The notes under the pieces were generated by a model. That model was not told the DNA's origin. It saw only the letters and a list, made by a program, of their open reading frames with translations, and did no database searches. From Zelopaecilomyces penicillatus (lineage: Eukaryota; Ascomycota; Sordariomycetes; Hypocreales; Pseudodiploosporaceae): a stretch of DNA of 64,000 bases. Where the stretch lies: the NCBI GenBank assembly GCA_005765155.1, contig VCCP01000003.1, forward strand, positions 1,054,001 to 1,118,000, in the 5' to 3' direction. The first letter of the stretch is position 1, and each line of letters starts with the position of its first letter. Below are positions 12,498-24,121 of this stretch, piece by piece. A program made the translations under genes and the position numbers.

Positions 12498-14931
12498 GTT
12501 TGCGTCTCAACGTCGACGTCGACGGCGGCGGCGGCGACACGCAGACGCAAAAGCGCACCCGCACCCGAAGACGCACACAGGAGATGATACACACGCCTTT
12601 TCCGATCGAGGGGGATTAGGAAAGCGGCAGCAGCAGCAGCAGCCGGCAGCAACAACAACAGCAGCGAGAGGGGGCGCGACAAACAGACACGCGCGGCCGG
12701 CGACGCCAGCGAGAGCAGCACACTAGAGGGGGAAAACAAGGAGATATTCTCCTACTCGACGACGACCACGACGACAGCAGCAACGACGACGGCGACGACG
12801 GCAACGGTCCAGTGAATTGTCGTCCGCAACGCCCGATGATGCCCTTTTCTGATGCCTTTTTTGCTTGCCTCTCGAAAGCAAAGTTGCAAGCAAACCCCGG
12901 AACCTGGTTCGGGGGTGTCGTTAATGGGGCTGGCAGAGGCGTGGAGGTGCACTGTCGGCAGAGGTGTGGGCAGAAAGAAGGGAGAGTGTGCGAGCAAGCA
13001 AACTGGTGTGTGTTGGGCAACTCTCTGGGAAGGGGGGGCGCGCGAGGAGCGAGGGGGGGAGGGGCGAGGGGGTTGACAAGATCGGGGACGGGGGGGGCGC
13101 GGCGAGATGCGAGGTTTTTCAGTTGCTGGAAGACCGCCATCATGGGCCCAATCATGCCCACCTGCCCACCGCCAACGAGGCCCAATCAGCGCCCATCATC
13201 ACCAATCTGCCCAGCGTCGGCCGCCCTAAAGGAACAGAGTTTTTGGCCCTCCCAGCCCAGCTGCACCCACTACGGGAGGCGACAGGTACTCGCTGGGTAG
13301 CAGACAGTGGGCTTGCTCCCGCTGAATTGCAGGGCAGTGCATTCTCTTCCCCTACGGCGCAGTACTTGCGCGGTACATGTCAGGCCCAAAGTACCCAGGA
13401 AAACCCACCACCAGTACAGTGCCGCAAAGCCTTCTTCGCGTCGGCTCGCTCCAGCCATCCCATCCCAACCCATCCATACATACATCCGTCCGTTCAGCCA
13501 AACAACAAGCTTTCGCTTCGTCAAAATAGCCGGGCCACGAACTCGAACATGCAGGTATTTTAAGTGCATCTGATTACTGTTTTTTTGCATCCCAGAGAAG
13601 GGAAGGGAGAGGCACAGCGGCAATTGCGGTGTGTGTGACTTTCTTATTTTTTTCCTTCCTTTCCTTTCCCTGCGCCACCCATCACGGTCCGTCAGCACAG
13701 CCATGGAACTTACGTGAGCCCTGCCGCCGGGACGGGAGTAACAACGCCTGGTAGGTCTGCCTGGGCAAAAGGCCTGAACCTCTACTGTACTGTAAGGTAC
13801 TGTGGTAGTGCGTACTGTAGAATGATGTCCAGCGCGCCCGCCCGCCCACTGCACTGAGTTTATTAATCGGCGTTCACGCATTCTCCCCAATTTCCTGCTC
13901 GTATGCGGTGCGGAATAATAACTGGAGATGCGCAGCGGACGTGCGCACAAGACGAGACAGGCAACATGAAAAATAAGTCGGGCTCAGTCCGTGCCACGTC
14001 GCACTGGCAAGGAAATGTCGATTGGTGTCAGGATATATAATCAAGTGCTTAGCCCAGAGAGTGTGGACCCAGTGTATGAAATGAATGGCCTCGTACAACA
14101 CAGAGCTGATGGTCTATTCTTCTTTTATTCCTTTTTCAATCGGATAGGTATATCCATGATAAATAAAAGGGAAAACACTGACTACCATTTCTTTCATTTT
14201 GCAGTGCGTGATCATGCCACTAGCACAGTGGTCAACGCCATCTTAAAAGGTTTTAATGCACTCAGGTAGGTCCACGAGTAATGCATTGCAAAGCATGTTT
14301 AGATGATAATTTGCATTACTCGTCGTAGACGACCAAAACTCCTCCCAGGTACTCGGTATACGTACCTTTTGATGTCATTAGTGTCATTAATGCAGCATGG
14401 GTCAGCCATCAACTGACTTTCAGACCGCTTACAGTCCAAACCTACAGATCATGACACGTATTGTGATCTTAGGAACTCGGGCTCATGTGCTCCATGTGGA
14501 AAATGTACAACGGAGTAGTGGGTAAATGATTATTAGATATGTTTGTAATATAGACTGTATATATAGGCATTATTACCACCCATGTAAAAACAAGGCTGGA
14601 GATCTCTTGGTTCTGGCCCGCCTGCAGGCCAGTCTGTAGCATGTATATGAATGATGCGCTCCTCAAGTACCGATATCCATCGGCCTGACTCTGTGATCAA
14701 ACCAAAAAAAAAGTATTAACAAGACATTTCGATAATTCCGTGGTATCCATTAGTCATTAATCCCGTCAAACGTTTAACAAGAAACTCCGAATGCGTGCGC
14801 TTCCGCCCGCGAAATATATTAATTCCATCAGCGTCAAGTGCCGGCCCAGGGTAGGCTAGATGCTTGAAGAACCCTGGTCGAGCATCTGCGCCGAAAAATT
14901 GTCCAACAATGGCCCCACTGGCGGAGAACAG
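12498..14931. other. Intergenic: upstream region of the Q-rich gene with trinucleotide and G-run sequence
   Basis: No gene is supported. Trinucleotide-rich DNA lies immediately upstream of the Q-rich gene: GTCGAC and GGC units near 12510-12540, CAG/CAA units near 12629-12670 and ACG units near 12755-12805. A dense block of G runs lies at 13027-13100. The right part (about 14300-14931) should be the 3' flank of the zinc-finger gene. Longer open frames on both strands in 12600-13950 are compositionally biased and have no recognisable domain. Confidence 0.6.
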
Positions 14932-17900
14932 TCATTCGACATTGGCTACCCACTTTCTCTTGCGCGGCCGGTGGTTGCTTGGCTCTTGACCGTCCACAAA
15001 GTGACCCTTCTCAATCTGGTGTTGCCTGAGATTGTCTGGCCGCTTGCTATATTGACTCGTACAGCCTGGGTAGGGACACCGATATATTTTGGTGACGTCA
15101 GCATGCTGCAGCTTCTTGTGCTTGGCCATGCTGCCGCCAAACCATCGAGGGTCGCCGCGTGGTCGATAGCCACATATATCACAGCAGCTATTTGACTCGA
15201 CCCTGTTTGCTGAAGTTGTCTCTGCCTGGCTTGATGATATTGAATCTGTTTTCCCATGTGTCGCTGGCCCAACAGCTGTCGATCCCGAGGACGAAGGTGT
15301 TGGCGATGAAGGATTTAGCGTTGGCTCAACAGCCCCTGGTAGCGATATTGATACATTCGAGGCATGCCCAGGAACCCAATCCTCCTGGTCTAACCCGTAT
15401 GCCTTGGCAATTTCTGCCTCATGAGGCTCATCCAGGTTGTCGGGCTGGCAATCCTCGTCGAATTTAATCATCGCGTTGAGGTCGAGACCAGGCATAGTTG
15501 GAGTCATCAATCCCATCATTCCAGCAAACGGATCCACTGACGAGCTCGCTTGTGTTGCATCACCAACTGCCAAGTTGGTGGAGGAACCATCATCACGAAT
15601 CAGAGATGCCATCAGTTGAATGCCATATCGATGATAAATCAATCGAGGACTAAATTGGTATGTGTCTTGAGAGTATAGGACGTCAACGTGTTGCCGGGCT
15701 TGTGCTATGAAAACATCATAGAATGTATTTGCAGGCAGAAAAGTCTTTGATTCCACCTTCGTTAGCATAACTTCCATTATCTTGTCAGCATGTAATGACT
15801 TACCTTTCCAGCCTGCATCAATTCCAGCTCAAGGCGCCGTACCGTAGACACTTGACCTGAGTTGACCTTTTCCAAAAGATATTTCAAGCTTGAAACGAAT
15901 CCAGGGGAATCTGTAAATTGCCAAGAAAAAATATCCCGAATCATAAACTTTGCGGCTATGGTAAACGGCAACTCATTGGCTACCCCAAGACCATCTCTGA
16001 TATGTTGAATGCTGAGTTCTGAAGCTTGGATCTCTGGCCGATTAACGTCATGCAATACGGAGTAATCCAGTTCTGCATCTAGAGTAAGTACTGTGCTCAA
16101 GGTAATGTAGTTTTCCCTCCGACTTACCATCTAAAAAGTACTGGGCAAGGAAGACCAGTGGGTTATCTCCTGATCCCTGGAATACCCGCACTGGGTCCTT
16201 GCCTTTGCCCCGACTCTGGCTAAAACCTGGCTTGATCATTTCCTCATGCAAGAGATTGGTGACACTGTCACCGCTCTCCTTCGCAGGTTTCCATAAGCAG
16301 TAGACAACTTCGATGAAAGCTCTACGATCCCTATGTGAGACAGAGGAGCGGTAGGCTAAAGCTTGGGTGAATAAGTCGGAGCACCGGCTCTGGGCGTCTT
16401 GCTCATGGACAACCAGAGATAGTGAGTAGATGAAATGAAAAAAGCATAAAAGTTTGACTGGACATGTTGGCTGTTGGTCTTCTAAAACCTCGATTGTTGT
16501 TTCCAGGGCTGTCAATGCGACAGAGACCGGAGACATTGCACAAAACTCATCTGCAATATGATTCTCGCGCAAACCATGAAGCTTCATCATGGAGTCAGCA
16601 ATATGTAGGTGCAAAGCATCCTGGGCTGAGCCAACTAAAGAGTGAGCATCGACGATCTGGGTGTTGATCGAGTCTATGCTAGGTTGAGTGGTTAGGGATG
16701 AGACTTTAAGGCTATGGTTTATCATTATATTTGGCTCGACAGAATTGTGTGATATTTCTGATGGGTCGAATGAAAAAGCTGGCTGGTCTAGGCTTGAACC
16801 ACCATGAACAGGGTTTGATGTGGGAAGCAAGTCCATCATCGAGATATCAGTAGGAAGCTCCGATAGAAATGAATTGGCCACCATGTTTTCCAATTCCGAA
16901 TTGTTCAACTCCGCGGGCTTAAACGACCCTTGGGATGCGTCAGCATACAAATATCTTCCCGGGCTGACTAGGTCGTCGACTGGAGATGTCAATGCGGACT
17001 CAAATGCTGGCACGTTTGCCCACCCACTCGACCAGCCAGACATGGGTGAAATCTCGTAACTCGCAGTACTGTCGTAGCTGTTGGTACTGTCCGTGCTGTT
17101 GGTGCTGCTTGTAGATCGAACGGAAGAGCTGGGAGCAAGAGCTTTGCTCCGGCGCTTTGCTTGAGCCCTATATTGTTCCAGTCCATGTGTATGCAGTTGC
17201 AGAGCTGGCCTGTCGTTGATCCTCGGTGTGTTGTGCTTGAAAAGATTTTGAGGGGCCACCGTTGGTGGAGATGGCGCGGCCCCCCATCTCATGAGTTCCC
17301 CGTTGACGGCTCCTGTCACCTCGTGTGAATGGGGCGTAGCAGAGAAAGACAGGGGAGAGACATAGCTCAGCGTCCCAGCGTTCTCATCCTGTTCCGATTC
17401 GCTTGCGGCCTCTGGTATAGATGGAAGTAGTTCCCTAGAGTCGAGTTCGTGAATCTCGTTTGATGGGAGCTCTATCTGAGGAGGCGTGATGAGAGAGTCA
17501 TAGCTCGGAGGCGCGTCCTCAACCTCAAGATCCAGAACATCGAGACCGTCTCCCTTTGGTTTGTGGCCCAAGGAGCTGAAAAAGTTTTTGGCCATGGAAA
17601 TGATCTTCTTCCTCTTGGATGGATGGCCTAGACAGCGCTTGCACTTGGCATCGTTTATACGTTCGGGCTTCCCACACTCATAACACCAATATTCGCCGCC
17701 AGACAAGTGACTGCAGGCATATAGATGCTGGAGCATGAGTTCATGGTTTGGAAACCTCTTTCGGCAGCGTAATAAAGGACATTCCCGCCTCTCCTCCAGG
17801 GTCATTTTGTCGCATGCATTGCGTTTGACGGCCGCCCAAACGATGAATCTGTACAAAGCACATTCGTCGGTAGAAGTGTGACGGAAACTGGATCGCCCCA

Positions 17901-18152
17901 GGGTCAGTTTAGAGCCTCATTGGCTAGATTGTTAAGTAGCCGAATTTCAATTGGAATGAAAAACAAGCGATCTTACGCGCATGATGTTTGTGATTCTTCG
18001 TCGACGGAGCTGTTTGAGGAGGCCGTGCTGCTCGCTGTTCCTGATCGCCTGAGGCTCAAGCGGTGGTGACTGGCCGGGCTACGGGCCCAGCGCCGGAGGG
18101 CCAAGGCGGAAGCTACCGTATCATCAAGAGATGATCGTTTCTTGTTCTCCAT
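14932..18152 (-). CDS. C2H2 zinc-finger protein, four exons
   Basis: Exons are 18152-17977, 17848-16128, 16078-15804 and about 15744-14932, joined in frame across introns of 128, 49 and 59 nt; the product is about 994 residues. Donors are GTAAGA, GTAAGT and GTAAGT. The first two acceptors are CAG and TAG. The third must be an AAG, after either GAATCAAAG or TAACGAAG, because no YAG fits. An N-terminal C2H2-type module (CPLLRCRKRF, LQHLYACSHL, CYECGKPE, CKRCLGHPSKRKK, about residues 75-130) is followed by a long Ser/Pro-rich linker. A C-terminal pair of fingers (CDICGYRPRG...HKKLQH and CPYPGCTSQYSKRPDNLRQH) lies in the last 90 residues, ending in a basic stretch (RPRKRKW). A nuclear DNA-binding role is likely; targets are unknown. 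The start is the ATG of MENKKRSSLDD. An in-frame GTG upstream was not used. Confidence 0.85.
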
Positions 18153-19364
18153 CGTGTCTGTATGCAATGCTCGTCCTCTCTCAACTGAAGCAGAACATGA
18201 ATCCACTCATGATAGCAAAGTCGAAAAAGAGAGGAACAATTATGCCCTAGAAAAGACCCGTGATGTTTTAACTACTAGACCCAGCAGGATGCCGTTGCCG
18301 CAGCCTTGTCGGAGGCAGCTCGAAGGCCAGAGGTCCTACGGCGGGATGGGTTGGTGTAGGACTTCATTGCTAGGACTTGGACAGGGGTGTGCCGGCAAGG
18401 CGCATCTCGACCAGCGCAAGCTGAGGCGTCTTTTTGCATGGCCAGGCGAGGGGGTCATGGCGGGGTTCCCGAGCAGGGCGCAGCCCATCCCATGCACCGT
18501 TTGGCCCATCGTCCAATCGACGCTGCGAGCCTGGCCTTGGGTTTGACTCCGGCTCCGTGCATGCGTTCGGGTTGCGTTATGTACGAAATCAGTGCCTGGA
18601 GGTTTGGTGCCGTTGCTGCTCGTAGTGCTGGTGTATGCAGGAAAACACCACCCTAAGGATGCGTGAAGACGTGTCGATGTACCTGAGGTGCAGTGGAGGG
18701 AGGAGGTGTGGGTGGAGGGGAGCCTGCCAGTCTGCCCAGCGCCAGTGAACCTCCCAGCCCGAAGCCAGCCATTGGCGAATATGTAGGACACCAACCTGCA
18801 AAGCGTTCACTGACAAGTCTGGACCGTTGACGGGTGCTCCAGGCTACAGTATCTTGTAACCGCCTGTCCCTGCCTCGCTCGATTTGAGAGATCGAATCTC
18901 GAGCTTGTCCTAGCCATGGCACTCACGAGGACGCGGACCAGACTCTAACGATTGCGTCATTGTCACGAACCTACATATCTTCCCCCAAGCAGGACTGGCA
19001 GAAACAAAACCCTGCTCAGCTGAGCCAGAGCCTTATCCATATATACAGTCGTTTTGATTCTATCATCACTTACAACATCGAAACCACACGCCGCTTCCTT
19101 TGTATTGGGGACAAATTTGAATCTAGCTTTGTACGCTCTATGTTGCCTTGTGATACGCACTAATACCCAATAAACAACACTGTTGGTCGGAAGCTTTACC
19201 ACGATAAGAGAAACAAGGACGGGCATTCCGAGATGAGGATAAAATACAAATAAACAAAAAAGAATTGCTGTGCTCGCTCATGCGGATGATGCGGTTGATG
19301 TACATGGTTAAGAAAAAAAAAAAAAAAAAGCCGACTGCTTCCCATTCTTGGGGCATGTTTACTG
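18153..19364. other. Intergenic between the zinc-finger gene and the sterol-transporter gene
   Basis: Both neighbours are on the minus strand, so this holds the upstream region of the zinc-finger gene and the 3' flank of the GRAM/VASt gene. An A-run of about 19 bases lies near 19311-19329. No coding or RNA feature is supported. Confidence 0.6.
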
Positions 19365-22300
19365 CTATGCGTGAGAACCCTGCTCTTGACTTGCCCTTCC
19401 CACAATATCCCTCAATACTCTGAGCTTTTCCTCGGTCACTCGGATGGCCTCCTTCATCTCCCGTTCATTCATCCGTTCCTCTTTCAACTTATGTTCAAGT
19501 GTTCTTGGCTCCACTGCTCTTTTGCGGGTGCTTGGGACGTCTGCGTTGAGTCGCTCTAGCCCGACTCGTTCTTCAAGCCAGTCCCATAACTCGCTGTCTT
19601 CTCCCCACCACATCTCTTCGTATGCCGCAAGCCGTTGGGCACTGTATACAGCCGGGTCTGCCCCGAAGTTGGCAACATTTCTGCCAGGAGTGAATCCAAA
19701 CCCGAACCAAGTAGCTACCAAAAGGCCCACTAAAAGGCCATACATGATATTGCCAGTCAGTATAGGCCGTAATAAATCTACGCAAGGTTCAAGAAGCGGG
19801 CGAACAGGCTCCAACAGCCCCCAGTTCTTATCTGAAGCATGTTTCGGCCCATTGCTTCTGTCTGTAGCGTCAGCGGATGATTGTTGAGCCTTGTTTTTCT
19901 TGCCCTTCTTCTTTGACTTTGGGGCACCATTTCCAGCTGTGTTTGACCTTGGCCGTGAGGAAACACTTGCTTTCAAAGCAGCAAACAGCTCCTTGCAGTA
20001 TTGTGCCTGGCCGTCGTTTACAGCCTTTTCGATGGGACCTTTAAACAGTTAGCACAATTGGTAGCTTGAAATGATAACGACTATGGAAAATATGCCCTTA
20101 CCTTTCAACCAGCTTTTGCCGGTCCACTCTGTAGTGCAATTGACCTGCACTCGGGTGGCATTGTTTTCCGCCCAAGATATGCAGTATTTGGTCTTGACGC
20201 TGAAAATATTGCCGTTTGGCACATCTGGGTTCTGAGTAGTTACTTTCAAGCTTGCGGCCTTCTCGAAGTCGAGACTTTCCAGCGTTTCGTTGACGATGCA
20301 TTTGGTCTGTTTGGGTCCAATGGAAGAATTTAGAGGCTTGATATAAGTGATAGCTCGAGTTTTGTTTTCCAAGCTCAACCCCTTCTTGTCTTCAATTTGG
20401 AGCTCGGTGCATTTTTGGTCTTCGGTAATCCATTTTCCTAGCCATGCCGCGGACGCCTGCCCAAACAGCATAGAGTATACTTTGCCGAGTGGAGCAGGGA
20501 TGATTTCATCCGCAAGAATCTTTTCATAGTGAGTATCCGTATCACCGCACTCAGTGGCAGGATGGGTTGTTGGGCCTGGAAATGTCCCAGCAGCCGCTGA
20601 GGGTGACGGTGCATCTTTAGACGCATCAGCAGGCGCCCCATTTGCAGCAGCCATGCCTGAAACCTTCCTGGCGGTAGGCTTTCCAGAATCACCATCTACG
20701 CCACTCGCATCGGTTGTTTGAGTTTCGACTGCTGGCTCGCTTTCTTCTTCATCGTAAAAGTCCTCGTCCTCATCTTCATCATCACTGTCTTCCTCAGATT
20801 CCGATCCAGCTTGTGTTTCAGTTTCAAGCCCTGACGGCTCACCATCAACCTTTTCAGTCTTGTCGCCGCCTGTGCCCTCCAGCTGAACGCCGTTCAGTGT
20901 GCTCTTGAGAGTTGGATGACCGAGCTTCCAGATGTTGACAATGAGATCGTAAGTGGCATCTCTACTGGTGAAGCTTGCAAAAACATGTTTGGCATGTAAT
21001 GTTGATATCATGAGACCGTTTTTGAACAGTAATGCAGTGCTTCTCTTCTCAACCGATACTATTTCATCGAAGCTCATGACAAGTGTTGTTGTCCAGCCGA
21101 GAATGTTGCTGCTGAAGCAGAGGTGGCCCTCCGAGACATATAGTCGCCCATGCGCAAGAATCTCTCTTTGCAGTGCGCAGCTATAATCCTCAATGAGGTA
21201 GTCATCATCCGGAACACTTTTGAAGAAGCTGTGGAAATCGCGGTTTCTCTTTTTACTTGCAATCGCGAAACCTGTCAGTTTCGGCGCACCATATGTTCCA
21301 CTTGGTTGGATGACAGGAGTATTGCCACCACCTGCTGTTACACTAGTCGCGACGGAGCTCCCGCGCTTTCTATGCGGCTTCAGGTTGCTCTTTATGCTGG
21401 GGCTCCGCTGCTCTCTAGCCCTGGCTTCCGCAGGTTCTGCTTGTGGAGGTGTTTGATCACCACCTGCAGCCTCATATAGAGATCTTGGTCTGCTGTTGTT
21501 AGATTCCTCCTGAAGAAATTCTCCTTGTTTGGCGGGGGCGTCAACGGGAGCCGACTCAGATCGTGCACGCGTATCTACCACATCTGGAAATTTGAGGGTA
21601 GCCGGAGATGCCACAGTACTAGCTGCTGGTTCCGGAAGCCCAAGCTGACTGAGACTAAGCTCGCCTGCGCCGAGTGTCCGGACTGCCGATTCTTTTTGGT
21701 CCATATTGCTGTCAGATTGCGGCTCGTGAGGAGGCTCAACTTCAACTTGGCTTGGAGCTGGTGAGGATTGAGGTTTGGGTGTGCTTGCCCGGGATTTGTT
21801 CCCACTAATTCCAATACCTGTTGTTTGAATATTGCTACTTATACTACTGGCGGCGTTCTGTGCAGCCGAGAACATGGACGAGAAGAAGCCGGCGGAAGCG
21901 GGTGCAGGCTCAATATTCTCTGGCGTCGGGGTGAGAGGAGCGAGTGTGATGTTGGAAAGCTTGCTGGGTCCGATACTAGCAGATCCCGATTTCGTTCTTC
22001 GATGAGCACTCATAGTCCGGGACGGTATGCTGCCATCTGTGCTAGATGTTGACCCCGAGCCTTTACGCGACAATTTTCTCTCCGGCGACGTGGAAGTCCT
22101 AGAGTATCCAAACTCCACCGGCGTCGGTGGTGTGTTGACGATTACTGGTGTGCCTTGATCATCGGTGGGAGGTGTTCGCGGAGGATTTGTCTCGATTCGC
22201 GGCGTTGGTGCCCTCGCCCGCTTGCTGGGAGAGGCTGATTTCGCCGCAGCAGCAAGCCCGCGGACAGGAGAGATGTCGTGTAGGCTTTCGCGTGATACTC

Positions 22301-23146
22301 CAGGGGATGCGCTCTTGTATAGCTGACCACGCTCACTCCAGGCAGGATGATCGGGTTGTATTTCTGTTATAGAGTCCACGTGCGTCGCCTGCACTACCGG
22401 GGAGGATGTTGTAAGATAGCCGACCTGGGATGGATGGGCTGATATCGTGTTTGGGCGAGCTGGTGGGACGCTGGTCGGTGGCTGACTCCTGTTGCCGAGC
22501 CAAAATTAGGAAACGTTGCAATTAGATGCAGGGAGACACCACAGCCCCATATTCTTGAACAAAGGGACAAGTAAACGGCTCAAAAGACAGGCCAAGCAAA
22601 CGAAATGAAAAGAGAATGGAACATGTCACCCCAGAAAAGGTGAAGAGACAAGGCGCTGGCGGGGGGTTCAGGAGAGACAAGATAATAAGCCGTGGTTGGG
22701 GGGGTAATAAGAAGAGAGATAATAAATGAACACCTCGGCTGCCTGGTTGTGCAGGTATTAAGCCCCCCGGAAGAGGTAGTAATGGTAGTGGGAGTAGGTA
22801 ATTATGGTGATGGGTGAACTAGCCCAATGGTCGTGGAAATAAGGCATTGCAGACATGCATGTAATCTTGAATATGGAACAGTAACTCACGGTTCATGTTC
22901 CTGGTATGAATCAACACCACCCGACTCATAGGAGCCGAAGCTGCGACCATCGACATCTTCTTCATCGGCCACGTTGTTCGTCGAATTATTCGTCCCATCG
23001 CTTCCGAAAGTTGTCTCGCGGCTTGACAAGCGGCGTATGGACTCGTCTGATTCGGCAGGGCTCTTGCGACCTCGTCGTTTGCGTTTGGGCACGAGGGCCT
23101 TGGGCAGCAGCTTGCCCAGCCCGTTGCTAGAGCTGTTCTCCATCAT
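19365..23146 (-). CDS. GRAM-VASt-TM protein, Lam/Ltc-type intracellular sterol transporter
   Basis: Likely an ER-anchored lipid-transfer protein at membrane contact sites that moves ergosterol, as the yeast Lam/Ltc family does. Exons are 23146-22890, 22488-20102 and 20038-19365, about 1,105 residues. Intron 2 (20039-20101, 63 nt) has GTAAGG, branch GCTAAC and acceptor AAG. Intron 1 (22489-22889, 401 nt) is long for this genome, but its GTGAGT donor and CAG acceptor keep the frame. The N terminus is basic and Ser-rich. A GRAM domain lies near residues 500-575 (HSFFKSVPDDDYLIEDYSC, LCFSSNILGW). An acidic linker is followed by a single VASt domain near 735-885 (YEKILADEIIPAPLGKVYSM, GKSWLKG). 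One TM helix near 970-995 (IMYGLLVGLLVATWFGF) is followed by a C-terminal coiled coil. One VASt and no BAR/PH suggests the Lam5/6 branch. The start is ATG 23146; another ATG follows directly. Confidence 0.9.
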
Positions 23147-24121
23147 TCGTGGCTCCACCGCGGAGGCGGATGCTAAGAGCAGAAGGTATTCTGATGTCGC
23201 AACTGGCAAAGGATGTGTCCGCGAGTCTCTAGAGCGTTGAGAAGCTTCTGGTCATGGGATGAAACGCCGAGGCCTTGTTGTTTTTTTGTCGTAGATTATT
23301 GGTGTTTTTGTGAGTGGAATGTTGATGGAATCGTTGATGACGGAGCGCCAAGGTAATTCTCGCTGACGGATGACACTTTCGATTACGCTGAGTCTAAAGG
23401 TGAGATGAACAAACTGTGCAAGGCGACTGCAGTTTATTTTGCGACAAGTCTGGTCCAGGATCCAAGGCCATGAGGTTGATGAGGAGACCAGTGGATTTTA
23501 ATTACTACGTAGCGACAATTCCAAGGAAGCGAGCCCGTATCATGGAAGCTCGTGTCGCAGGTACGCGGGTACTCGGTGCTCTGTCCTCAGTACGAGGTCA
23601 CCGTTAGGTGGGGCAGTTTCTGTGTGCGACCATTGATTTGTGGCGTTGATGCTGGTGGACGTCATGGCTCCCATGGCTGGTTCTTTCGCCTGGGGGAAAT
23701 GCTCCGTCCAGGAGTGCTGCCCTGTAGGGACATGTGGAACAGCGCTTGGATAACGATAACGCACCTTGGGTTACAGACATTATTTAGCTCTAGGACTCCT
23801 CCGTGTGTGTTCTGCAGCAGACGCAGCCGCTGGTGCACATGCACACCACGCACATGCGCACAAATCATCTACGCTGTGTACTAGTATCTGGCGTTTGAGG
23901 CCTTATAGAGTACGAATGTAGACGAGTGGCTTGTGTTGGCCCATTTTAGGAGCTCTCGTGCCACCACCCCTCTCCCTCACAGCTTGTACTCCGTACGTAA
24001 TTATTATACTGTGTGGCACGCTTCCTAATGAACAGACCGTAACTCCTGTGGGCAGCATTCTAAGAGTAGGCTCACGTCTTCACCCAGGCCGCCCTCCCGT
24101 CGCTGACTCGAATGGAAAGTC
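23147..24121. other. Divergent intergenic region (shared upstream DNA)
   Basis: The 975 bp separate the starts of the GRAM/VASt gene (minus) and the MIT coiled-coil gene (plus), so both promoters must lie here. No open frame or RNA is supported. Confidence 0.6.

Noticed and set aside
12616..13950. Several 90-226-codon frames on both strands
   Set aside because: They overlap one another in GC-rich, repeat-rich upstream DNA and show no domain or splice structure.
18336..18794. 152-codon minus-strand frame
   Set aside because: No domain, biased composition, overlaps competing frames on both strands.
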